From contig NZ_CP150629.1 in NCBI RefSeq assembly GCF_038022665.1, forward strand, positions 1,842,480 to 1,906,479: a stretch of DNA of 64,000 nucleotides, in the 5' to 3' direction. Shown here piece by piece: positions 18,852 through 26,553 of this stretch. The first letter of the stretch is position 1; every line of letters begins with the position of its first letter. The translations under genes and the position numbers were made by a program. The notes beneath the pieces are model-generated. The model saw only the letters and a program-made list of their open reading frames with translations. It had not been told where the DNA came from and made no database searches. This stretch comes from Methanolobus sp. WCC4 (GTDB lineage: Archaea; Halobacteriota; Methanosarcinia; Methanosarcinales; Methanosarcinaceae).

Positions 18852-19151
18852 CTATAGACGGTATATGCCACCGAAATGTAGTGAAGGTATCGATCTTCTA
18901 ATATCGTACCATCATTATTTCATTAGATGATCGATACCCTATAAGCCCACTCCCCATGTGCTTAATTTACTACTGCACAAATTAGTATGATTGTTCAGTA
19001 TTTAAACCACGTTGTGTGTAATTCATCATGTGAACGAAAATTACAACGGCATTGAAATTTCAAAAGCTATAATTTTGCTATGATCATTATGCCTTAAAAA
19101 AGACTCAGGAAGTTTACAAATTTTGCCGGGGAATCATCCGGATATTAAGAA

Positions 19152-19208
19152 TTATAGCCCGATAAGAAAGGTTGGTTGGTTTTAGGATTTTTTCTTATCG
19201 GGCTATAA
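19152..19208. repeat. perfect 18-bp inverted repeat with 21-nt loop
   Basis: TTATAGCCCGATAAGAAA at 19152-19169 is the exact reverse complement of 19191-19208. The loop (19170-19190) is G/T rich on the plus strand. The stem is longer than a usual terminator and no gene ends nearby, so it may be a terminal-repeat remnant, a small RNA or a DNA cruciform site. Confidence 0.75.
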
Positions 19209-19574
19209 GTTGAAACACCTGCCTGGAGGCTTGCTTTTTATAAGGTTCCACTTTCACCTGGTGAACCTTGTTCCATATAAAGGGTTTGCATGATATAACA
19301 TGATCTTTTCTTAATTTAATATGTCAATATTAATTTCAACGTCATCATAATTCGATCTTTACAATCAGGAAACCTGATCAGTGTCGATAATTTGCCTGAT
19401 ATTGCTAAATGCTAGATCGAAAAAATTGGAATAGCACCGGAAATCCCACTCCCCAGTGCCTTATAGTATAGACCCACTCACTTAGTAATCTACATTAGTA
19501 AGTATCTTTCTTAACCTATATAGGTTCATAAGAAACATTGTTCTTTAAATAAGAATAGATATAATGAAGTGAAG

Positions 19575-19597
19575 AACACCAGCTTTATGCTGGTGTT
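19575..19597. repeat. 9-bp hairpin AACACCAGC / GCTGGTGTT
   Basis: Perfect stem of nine pairs with a TTTAT loop; the plus strand continues TTG with a weak T-run, so it could end a plus-strand transcript. No gene is upstream within 1 kb on that strand. Confidence 0.5.
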
Positions 19598-19852
19598 TTG
19601 TAAGGTACCACCCCAACAATTAGTACCCAAAGGATCATTGTAAATGCAATTTTCAGCAACATATTATAGTGCAATCATTTTTGGACTTGTGTATATCTCA
19701 TAAACATGTACATTATATATAAATCTACTGTACTGGAACTATAGTAGAAATGCTGAGCGATCTCTGCATGCTCTTCACTTTTTCAATGAATTCCTGATCC
19801 CTCTCCATCTCAAGAACTTGCTGGTGAATATTGAAGAACGAACGTGCTATCG

Positions 19853-20107
19853 TTAAGGTTTTACGTAGATCGCTTCCCCTTTGTACCTGATCTTAAGTAT
19901 TCTGTGATATGGGATCATAGTGTCCGGAATAAGTGTAAAGAATGAATGTCCGATATCTGTTATATCCTCACCGGAGACCCTTTTTGTATTTCCGGGTGCA
20001 CCCCGGTGGATATACTCTACGGTGCATTCGTTTAGATCAAGATCTTCTTTCCATTTCAGTTCATTGAATATGTCCCTCGGATGTTTCGACCTTATTTCAG
20101 TGCTCAT
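19853..20107 (-). CDS. DUF504 (UPF0248) family protein
   Basis: An 84-residue protein with the family pattern HPRDIFNELKWKEDLDL near residue 9, EYIHRGAPGNTKRVSGEDI near residue 30 and the C-terminal IPYHRILKIRYKGEAIYV. DUF504 proteins are small archaeal and eukaryotic proteins often linked with RNA processing enzymes; the biochemical role is not established to my knowledge. It stands alone and is divergent from the methyltransferase operon, whose promoter lies about 290 nt upstream of its own start. Confidence 0.88.
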   Translation of the reverse strand: MSTEIRSKHPRDIFNELKWKEDLDLNECTVEYIHRGAPGNTKRVSGEDITDIGHSFFTLIPDTMIPYHRILKIRYKGEAIYVKP

Positions 20108-20395
20108 AGAATACCTTCATGAAGGCTTGATATGTATATGTGGAACTGTTAACGCAGGCTCAATAGTCTGTTGAATCCCTTTTTTCTCCTCAATATTAGT
20201 TGGGGTAGTTCTTAATAAATAGTTATTGAAGCTGCTTTCCGATCCGAATAAGGAATAGCTCGACAGATCCTGTCAAAATCCAGACCTTTGATAATATCAA
20301 AGCCCCTTTTTTTCTCTTTGTCAGAGTCTTCCTGCATGGTGTCGTCCAAAAATATGGTATTTGCTATGATCACTATTTGATCTATGAATATAGTA

Positions 20396-20442
20396 TTGAT
20401 AATAAATCATTCGTTGATTAATTACTTGAAGTTATTATATAT
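20396..20442 (+). promoter_or_regulatory. shared methyltransferase promoter module, copy A
   Basis: TTGATAATA (20396-20404), 11 nt, GATTAATTACT (20416-20426), 2 nt, AAGTTATTATATAT (20429-20442), the last containing the TATA box. Aligned over 58 nt from 20387, it matches copy B (minus strand, 39135-39192) at 52 positions, with the same spacing in copy C (43369-43415). The likely start codon of the first gene is 149 nt downstream, so the leader is about 120 nt long. The conserved blocks upstream of TATA are probably activator sites. Confidence 0.75.
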
Positions 20443-20590
20443 AACTCCAGCTTGCTATTTCTCTTTAGGCAGTAATTGCGGACCTCGGTTCGTTCTACTG
20501 ACCATCAGTACTTAATTATTAAAAAGGCGGCAGGACGGAAATTATGTTTTCGTTGACTGTCGACCGAACAAGAACATGGGTGATCAAATC

Positions 20591-21703
20591 ATGCCAGCAA
20601 AAGATTACGCACCAATAGACCAAAATTGGCTCGAAGAAGCAGGAAGTTTGTGGACAACACCTTGGGTTGACAAGCCATCTGAAAGGGTTATCGTAGACCC
20701 GATCATCTTGTCCCATGCTGCAAGCTTGTTTAGGAAAAATGCAGGATACTTCTACCAGAATCCTGATGAAGCGATACGCATGGTATGCCATGCATGTGAA
20801 CTCTACGATGTCACTCCTGTAGGTCACTACCTGTATGCTGACTACTGGGGACAGGACTATGGAGCAGAGATCAAGGTCCAGACCAATTCTCCACCAGGTA
20901 TCACCAACCGTCCTATAAAGACAGCAGAGGACGTTGACAACTTCGAAGTACTTGAGACCGAAGACCTTGTCAAAGGACCTACACTCACAACACACTACAA
21001 GGCACTGGACACCTGTAAAGAGGAGTTCCCTCACATGTTCGCACCTATCACACAGTTAGGTGGAACAATGGAAGTAGCAACCAACTGGGCTGCCATCGAG
21101 GATGTCTTCATGTGGATGATCACAGAACCTGAGGTCGTTGACAAGCTCTGTAAAAAGGCCGGTGACCACATGGTGAACGCCTGTAAAGCAACATCTGATA
21201 GATACGGTGCAAATGTAATGATCACCGGATCTGTCATTGCCAGTGGTGATCTCATGGACACAGAACAGATCAAGAGGTTCAGTTTCCAGCCGGTTTCCCG
21301 CGCTGTCAGGAAGGTACTCAACGCAGGAGCAGGTCCTGGTGTATACTACCACCTCTGTGGAAACCACACCGATGACTACCAGATGTGGAAGAACGCTCCA
21401 ATGAGTCCATTCACCATCGTACAGATCGGATATGACGGACAGAACATCTTCCCGACAACCAAGCTCGTAGAAGCCTTTGGTGACAGATGTACCTGCTTCG
21501 GTACAGTTGACACAAAACTCGTTGACCGTGGAACCCCTGCACAGGTATACGAACAGGCAAAAGAGCAGGTAATTGCCGGAAAGGACAGTCCAAGAGGATT
21601 CATCCTCGGAACAGCATGTGAATGTCCGACCAACGCACCACCTGTGAACGTCCGTGCACTTGTAAAGGCTGCAAAGGACCACGGAAAGTATGAGAAGTTC
21701 TGA
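20591..21703 (+). CDS. UroD/MtaA-superfamily zinc methyltransferase, probably corrinoid-linked
   Basis: A 370-residue protein of the uroporphyrinogen-decarboxylase-like methyltransferase superfamily. H254 and C256 (in YYHLCGNH) and C343/C345 (in GTACECPTNAPP) match the zinc ligands that activate a thiol in MtaA/MtbA. The sequence is distant from the true MtaA-type protein at 36956 and has about 30 extra residues. Two starts are possible; I chose 20591 because GGGTGAT lies six nt ahead of it, whereas the ATG at 20576 has no ribosome-binding site. First gene of a five-gene operon with promoter copy A. It may transfer a methyl group between a corrinoid and a thiol, or demethylate a substrate; which is inferred. 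Confidence 0.85.
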   Translation: MPAKDYAPIDQNWLEEAGSLWTTPWVDKPSERVIVDPIILSHAASLFRKNAGYFYQNPDEAIRMVCHACELYDVTPVGHYLYADYWGQDYGAEIKVQTNSPPGITNRPIKTAEDVDNFEVLETEDLVKGPTLTTHYKALDTCKEEFPHMFAPITQLGGTMEVATNWAAIEDVFMWMITEPEVVDKLCKKAGDHMVNACKATSDRYGANVMITGSVIASGDLMDTEQIKRFSFQPVSRAVRKVLNAGAGPGVYYHLCGNHTDDYQMWKNAPMSPFTIVQIGYDGQNIFPTTKLVEAFGDRCTCFGTVDTKLVDRGTPAQVYEQAKEQVIAGKDSPRGFILGTACECPTNAPPVNVRALVKAAKDHGKYEKF

Positions 21704-21749
21704 GGACGGGAATCACAACAAATAAACAATGATCAAGGAGTGTTTCAAA

Positions 21750-22208
21750 ATGGATATCAAGATAACTGAAGAACTTGACAACACACTGAAAGACAATGGT
21801 TTCAAGCAGGAAGAGATCCTGGATCTCATCGAGAGTGCAGAGTCCAGTGGTACAAAGCTCAAGGCCAGAGAAGGTGACATCGCAATTGCAAAGGGCGGTT
21901 CTGACAACCTTACCGTCTACGCAGTATATTCACCTGACGAACTCTTAGACGTGTATGCCCACAAAATGAATATTCTCGGTCTCACAGGCGGAGAGCTCAG
22001 CGAGATCGACTATGACGATGCAAGCGACTGGGCATGTGCAAAGTGCGGTGAGATCGCACTGGAGAGGAATGTGGACATGACATATATGGGTGTCACAAGA
22101 CCGGGACCCGGACTTGTATGTCCTAAATGTGATGAATTCTACGTATCCGATGGTGTGGCAAAGACACTGAAGACCGCAGAAGCGATCCTGGAAGAGAAGA
22201 GAGCTTAA
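21750..22208 (+). CDS. rubredoxin-like redox protein (DVU_1557-like) with N-terminal extra domain
   Basis: A 152-residue protein. C96/C99 (CAKCGE) and C124/C127 (CPKCDEFYVSDG) form a two-CxxC knuckle like rubredoxin or a zinc ribbon, spaced by VDMTYMGVTRPGPGLV. The C-terminal block, CAKCG-x-TYMG-x-CPKC-x-FYV-x-AEAILEEK, resembles what I recall of the bacterial DVU_1557 family of redox proteins. The first 90 residues are a separate acidic domain (EEILDLIESAESSGTKL to VYAHKMNILGL). The ATG at 21750 follows AAGGAG; an earlier ATG at 21729 has none. It may deliver electrons to the radical SAM enzyme downstream (inference). Confidence 0.78.
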   Translation: MDIKITEELDNTLKDNGFKQEEILDLIESAESSGTKLKAREGDIAIAKGGSDNLTVYAVYSPDELLDVYAHKMNILGLTGGELSEIDYDDASDWACAKCGEIALERNVDMTYMGVTRPGPGLVCPKCDEFYVSDGVAKTLKTAEAILEEKRA

Positions 22209-22221
22209 ATTGTAACCCAAG

Positions 22222-22238
22222 TCTCAGGATCCCTGAGA
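22222..22238 (+). promoter_or_regulatory. intercistronic hairpin TCTCAGG-ATC-CCTGAGA
   Basis: A perfect seven-bp stem between the redox protein and the radical SAM gene, ending 28 nt before the latter's start. There is no T-run, so it is more likely an mRNA processing or stability element than a terminator. Confidence 0.5.
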
Positions 22239-22265
22239 TAAATACCACCTTTGAGAGGGATAAAA

Positions 22266-23717
22266 ATGGAACCGATCGAAAAAGTACAGAGCCTGTGTCC
22301 GGAGTGTCTTGAAAGGATCGAAGGCACAAAATATGTTGAAGATGGCAAGGTCTACATCATGAAGAAATGTGAAGACCACGGCAACTTCATAAGCCTTATT
22401 TCTGAAGATATCGAGCACTATCGTCTGATGGAGGAATGCTTCGATGTTGACAGGGCGAAGGCCAGAGCGCCTTTAACGGATACACAAAGAGGATGTCCTT
22501 TCGATTGCGGCCTGTGTCCCTCTCACAAACAGGATACCTGCCTGGCAGTGGTCGAGGTCACTGACAGGTGTAATATGAAATGTACCTATTGTTTTGCAAA
22601 TTCATCAATGGACGAAAGCCTTGATCCAGATATGGATACTATCAGGCTCATGTTCGAGACCGTAAAGAAATGCCAGAACGAACCCACATGCATACAGATC
22701 TCCGGCGGTGAACCAACCCTGAGGAACGACCTCCCCGAGATTATCAAAATGGGAAAGGAAATTGGCATCAGCCATATCGAACTGAACACCAATGGTGTCA
22801 GGATAGCAAGTGACCAGAAATATTTCGACAAAATAGCTGCTGCCGGAATAGATGCAGTCTATCTCGGATTCGACGGAATTTCTGACGAGGTCTACATGCA
22901 GAGGACCGGAAGGAAAATGCTCGATGTGAAGAAAGAGGTCATAAACAGGTGTGAGAAGGCCGGCATCGGTGTTGTGCTCGTTCCACTGGTGGCCAAAGGT
23001 TACAACCTGCATGAGGTCGGCGGGATAATCGACTTTGCTGCAAGCAGGGTCCCGGCAGTCAGAGGTGTTCACTTCCAGCCTGTATTCCATTCAGGAAGGT
23101 CTCCATCGGACAGGACTGACAAGGTGACCATACTGGAGCTTCTCAAGGAGATCGAGAAGCAGACAGAAGGTCAGCTTAAGGTCAGTAATTTCACACCATC
23201 ACTTATGCCACATGCACATTGCGGAGCCACCTGTCTCACACTTATCGACAACGGAGGATACCTGCCGCTGACAAACGTTTCCATGGGTGCTGTGAAGTCC
23301 GCTTCTGATGTGGCAAGTAAGACAAAGAAGTCCATCATGGGAAGATGGAAAGGTCTTGAGAAAGAAAAGGAATCAAAGCCGGCATCATCATGTGGTGATC
23401 TGCTGATCAAAGGCTCTTGTTGTGAAAAGCCTCTCAGCGACCTGACCGTGAAAGGTTCATGCTGCGAGAAACCAATAACTGATGTCCTCTCCAAGTCAAA
23501 ACCCAGTCTGGGTGGATGGGCTGATTTCATTGAGATGAGCATGAACAATTACCTGACCATTTCAACCATGGCATTCCAGGATGTCTGGTCATATGAACAG
23601 GACCGTGTGGAGAACTGCTGCATACATGTTGTCACACGTGACGGACGATTCGTCCCGTTCTGTAATTATAATATGACTGACTGCAACGGCAACTTCCTCT
23701 ACAGGGATGCTGCCTGA
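22266..23717 (+). CDS. multi-cysteine radical SAM enzyme, TrsS/Tes-like
   Basis: A 483-residue radical SAM protein. The N-terminal knuckle has C11/C14 (LCPECLERI) and C35, then GCPFDCGLCPSHKQDTC (C77, C81, C84, C92). The SAM cluster motif is CNMKCTYCF (C102, C106, C109), followed by QISGGEPTLRND. Near residues 375-410 are two CCEKP repeats (SCGDLLIKGSCCEKPL, then TVKGSCCEKP), and the end has ENCCIHV and FVPFCNYN. The layout matches the family I know as TrsS (often a selenoprotein) and, more distantly, the tetraether synthase Tes. The ATG at 22266 follows GAGAGGGA. The substrate is unknown. Confidence 0.87.
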   Translation: MEPIEKVQSLCPECLERIEGTKYVEDGKVYIMKKCEDHGNFISLISEDIEHYRLMEECFDVDRAKARAPLTDTQRGCPFDCGLCPSHKQDTCLAVVEVTDRCNMKCTYCFANSSMDESLDPDMDTIRLMFETVKKCQNEPTCIQISGGEPTLRNDLPEIIKMGKEIGISHIELNTNGVRIASDQKYFDKIAAAGIDAVYLGFDGISDEVYMQRTGRKMLDVKKEVINRCEKAGIGVVLVPLVAKGYNLHEVGGIIDFAASRVPAVRGVHFQPVFHSGRSPSDRTDKVTILELLKEIEKQTEGQLKVSNFTPSLMPHAHCGATCLTLIDNGGYLPLTNVSMGAVKSASDVASKTKKSIMGRWKGLEKEKESKPASSCGDLLIKGSCCEKPLSDLTVKGSCCEKPITDVLSKSKPSLGGWADFIEMSMNNYLTISTMAFQDVWSYEQDRVENCCIHVVTRDGRFVPFCNYNMTDCNGNFLYRDAA

Positions 23718-23828
23718 TCCACCCGGATCATTCGTTTTATTTTAGTTTTTATTTTCTTTTTATTTTTGATCATCACATTATATTTCAGGAACAGGACAGG
23801 ATGTCCAACAATACACAGGAGGAGAAGA

Positions 23829-24968
23829 ATGAGTCTTTGTACAAAGCTGAACACGTCTGTTCGTATGACCGTGGCAAAAAGGAAACTCGATTCCAGAAAA
23901 TTAAGTATCCAGCAAGGTAATCCGCTTGAACAGTGGGGTCTTGGGAAGATAAGGAACGATATCAGGAAGAACAAGGTAATGAGCAACTATTTTGGCAGCG
24001 AGGAACTCGACAGGGAGTCTGTCAAAGATTACAAGCTCTTCAAGTTCAGGGAACTTCTTGCATATGTGCTGGAGAACAGTCCATACTACCAGGACCTTTA
24101 TGCGAATGCGGGCATTGATATTTCGGAGATAACCAGCTATGAGGACCTTGAAAAACTCCCTCTGACCGAGCAGAAGGAACTTGCAAACAAACCCTATCAC
24201 TTCCTCTGTGTGCCAAGAAAGGATATCATCCGTGAGTTCACAAGTTCCGGTACCACTAAAATGCTCAAAAGGATGGCATACACACAGGATGAACTGCTGG
24301 AGATCGTCGATTCCGTTATATCCGGCCTGAAGATGGCTGGCATGGATTCAAAGGATGATGTCCTGCAGATAATGTACCCCACCATAACTGCAACCTGGGA
24401 CCCGGGACTGGTCCTGAGCAAGGCATGTGCCCTCGGAGGTTTCAATTCAGTGATAGAGGATTCCCTTGATGCTGAAGAACAGATAAAGACCATGCAGGAA
24501 TCCGGTACAACTTTCATAATCGGAACTTCATCTTTCCTCTATGACCTTTCAAAACAGGTAAGCAGTCTCATTGAACCGGGAGAACTGGGTATCAAGAGGA
24601 TAATATGCTCATCCGAGCCCCTGACAGAGGATATGAGGGAAGAGATCGAGAGCGTGTGGGGATGCAAGGCTCTGCGCCAGTGGGGAATGACTGAACTTGG
24701 TCTGGCCAATGCCATTGAGTGCGAGCAGCAGAACGGTTTTCACCTTAACAACCCTGATTTTCTTGTGGAGGTCATCGACCCGAAGACAGGCAAGGTCTTA
24801 CCGGCAGGTGAGAAGGGTGAGCTTGTGGTCACCACCCTGCGAAGGAAGTGCATGCCTCTTATCCGTTACAGGACACGGGATATCACCTCTATCATCGATG
24901 AACCATGTCTTTGCGGAGCTTGCCTGGACCAGAGGATAAGCGACATTGAAAGGTGGACAGGTGAATGA
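23829..24968 (+). CDS. AMP-dependent CoA ligase-like protein (PaaK/DVU_1553-like), C-terminally short
   Basis: A 379-residue ANL-superfamily protein related to phenylacetate-CoA ligase. It has FTSSGTTKMLKRM (phosphate loop), RQWGMTELGLANAIECE (the TE motif), and RYRTRDITSII followed by PCLCGACLDQRISDIERWTGE, where it stops. In PaaK about 90 further residues form the mobile C-terminal domain with the catalytic lysine; here it is absent. It would still bind ATP and a carboxylate and could make an acyl-adenylate. The start at 23829 follows AGGAGGAG; the conserved part begins near residue 52. It follows the radical SAM gene in the operon and resembles the DVU_1553 family often found near TrsS. 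Confidence 0.82.
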   Translation: MSLCTKLNTSVRMTVAKRKLDSRKLSIQQGNPLEQWGLGKIRNDIRKNKVMSNYFGSEELDRESVKDYKLFKFRELLAYVLENSPYYQDLYANAGIDISEITSYEDLEKLPLTEQKELANKPYHFLCVPRKDIIREFTSSGTTKMLKRMAYTQDELLEIVDSVISGLKMAGMDSKDDVLQIMYPTITATWDPGLVLSKACALGGFNSVIEDSLDAEEQIKTMQESGTTFIIGTSSFLYDLSKQVSSLIEPGELGIKRIICSSEPLTEDMREEIESVWGCKALRQWGMTELGLANAIECEQQNGFHLNNPDFLVEVIDPKTGKVLPAGEKGELVVTTLRRKCMPLIRYRTRDITSIIDEPCLCGACLDQRISDIERWTGE

Positions 24969-24977
24969 GGTAAGAGC

Positions 24978-25691
24978 ATGTCCTATCCGCTCCGGAAATA
25001 TATGGCCGAGTTCGTGGGAACCTTCACACTGGTTTTCATAGCAGCGGGTTCCAATGCCATTGACCATCTCTCACATGGGATACTGGGTCTGACAGGTATG
25101 GCGATAGCCACCGGAGCCACCGTCATGGTGCTGATATATGCCCTCGGCCATATTTCAGGAGCCCACATCAACCCTGTTGTTACGATTGCCATGGCCGTGA
25201 CAGGAAAGATGGATTTCAGGGATTCTTTTGCCTACATCATATCACAGGTATCAGGAGCCTGTGCTGCAAGTATCCTGCTCCTGGAACTCTTCCCCTCTAC
25301 AGTGAGCAGTGTGAACCTCGGTGCCACAAGCCTTGGAGTGGGCATCGCACCTGGAACGGGGATACTCATTGAGGCAATCCTCACTTTTCTGCTCGTCTTT
25401 GTCATTTTCGGCGTTGCGGTTGACACCCGTTCCCCACCGGGTCTGGCAGGTTTTGCCATAGGTGCCTTTGTCCTTATTGCCATCATTATCGGGGGACCGA
25501 TAACCGGTGCTTCCATGAACCCCGCAAGGTCATTCGGTCCAGCTCTTATCGCAGGCTACTGGACAGATCATCTGGTCTACTGGATCGGTCCGATAATCGG
25601 CGGTGTCGTTGCGGCTTTGTTCTATGATAATGTGTTCATTCGGGATGATGTGTTCGAGGATCATGTGGATGCTGTCGGTGATGGGGTTTGA
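24978..25691 (+). CDS. aquaporin/glycerol facilitator (MIP family)
   Basis: A 237-residue MIP channel with six membrane segments. The first half-helix has SGAHINPVVT (NPV instead of NPA), the second GASMNPARSFGPAL (NPA, with the selectivity-filter Arg right after). MIP channels pass water, glycerol, H2S, ammonia or similar small neutral molecules. It starts nine nt after the CoA-ligase stop and ends the operon, so it may bring in or release a small neutral substrate or product of the pathway (inference). Altered first motifs occur in several divergent MIPs and may widen the pore. Confidence 0.92.
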   Translation: MSYPLRKYMAEFVGTFTLVFIAAGSNAIDHLSHGILGLTGMAIATGATVMVLIYALGHISGAHINPVVTIAMAVTGKMDFRDSFAYIISQVSGACAASILLLELFPSTVSSVNLGATSLGVGIAPGTGILIEAILTFLLVFVIFGVAVDTRSPPGLAGFAIGAFVLIAIIIGGPITGASMNPARSFGPALIAGYWTDHLVYWIGPIIGGVVAALFYDNVFIRDDVFEDHVDAVGDGV

Positions 25692-25942
25692 GTTTTTTTA
25701 CGTTACTTTCGTTTTCTTATCGTATTCCACATCCTTAGACAGGTACACTTTTTATCAGTAATATCTAAAAACGTCTGCATGGGCTATAAGTACTACCGGG
25801 TATATTTTGATAGTAGATAAAAAAGTTATACGGTCCTGCTTTTCAGGCAGTTCTCATATTGTCAGACTGAACTAAAAAGCGTATACAACGGCTTTATAAT
25901 AGGTAGCACTCAATAATATATCGCTACTCAGGAGAGAAGATC

Positions 25943-26551
25943 ATGAATAAGATCCTTATCATCTTTGCGCATCCGGCAAGAACACGTTCGAAGATCAATA
26001 GTGCTCTTCGTGCTGCTGTTGAAGATCTCGAAAATGTAACCATCAATGATCTCTATGCGAACTATCCGGATTTTCTGATAGATATCAAAAAGGAGCAAAG
26101 TCTCTGTGAAGAACATGATGTCATTATTTTCCAGCACCCGCTATATTGGTACTCACCCCCTTCAATAGTAAAGGAATGGCTTGATCTGGTGCTTGAGCAT
26201 GGCTGGGCCTATGGATCAAAGGGCAAGGCACTCGAAGGAAAGATCTTCCTTCAGGCTATCACAGCAGGCGGTGACGACAGTACCTATAGGAAAGATGGTT
26301 GTAACATTTTTACAATTGGAGAGCTTACCTCTCCATATTGTGCTATGGCAAACCTTTGCAATATGAACTGGCTTCCTCCATTCGCGGTTCTTGGTATTCA
26401 CCAGGGCTTGTCCGAGGAGGAAGTAAAGTTCCATGCAGGAGAATACCGGCGTGCAGTCACTGCCTTGCGGGACGGTATGCTTGATGTTGAGAAAGCAAAG
26501 CAGGGTCAATATCTCAACAGTGACCTTGATTCAATTATCAGGAGGACATAA
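25943..26551 (+). CDS. NAD(P)H oxidoreductase, flavodoxin fold (KefF-like)
   Basis: A 202-residue flavodoxin-like quinone reductase with the KefF/MdaB/NQO pattern: [17 protein letters not shown] near residue 6 (FMN phosphate loop), [22 protein letters not shown] near residue 63 and TAGGDDSTY near residue 110. In bacteria KefF activates the KefC potassium efflux channel, which is encoded 2 nt downstream here. The protein probably binds FMN and reduces quinone-like electrophiles in the cytoplasm. A TATAAT-like stretch near 25895 may be the promoter. Confidence 0.88.
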   Translation: MNKILIIFAHPARTRSKINSALRAAVEDLENVTINDLYANYPDFLIDIKKEQSLCEEHDVIIFQHPLYWYSPPSIVKEWLDLVLEHGWAYGSKGKALEGKIFLQAITAGGDDSTYRKDGCNIFTIGELTSPYCAMANLCNMNWLPPFAVLGIHQGLSEEEVKFHAGEYRRAVTALRDGMLDVEKAKQGQYLNSDLDSIIRRT

Positions 26552-26553
26552 CA

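Larger units (their letters stand above)
18852..19852. other. 1-kb non-coding region with strong inverted and direct repeats
   Basis: No gene on either strand. The region holds a perfect 18-bp inverted repeat (19152-19208), a shorter one at 19242-19269 (AAGGTTC/GAACCTT, enclosing TTCACC-T-GGTGAA), and a hairpin at 19575-19597. There is also an imperfect direct repeat starting CCCACTCCCCA at 18946 and 19445, about 500 nt apart. It may be a decayed mobile element or may encode small RNAs. Confidence 0.5.

Noticed and set aside
20460-20500. tRNA-like GGTTCG sequence near the promoter copy A leader
   Set aside because: No acceptor stem, anticodon loop or full T-arm can be formed around it.
20591-21703. 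Uroporphyrinogen decarboxylase of heme or siroheme synthesis
   Set aside because: The HxC and C zinc ligands and the neighbours point to the methyltransferase branch of the superfamily.
22266-23717. Selenocysteine in the radical SAM protein
   Set aside because: All cysteine positions are read as Cys codons and there is no in-frame TGA in the gene.
23801-23920. 39-codon frame overlapping the start of the CoA ligase
   Set aside because: It lies in a different frame from the ligase, resembles no protein, and the ligase has its own AGGAGGAG signal.
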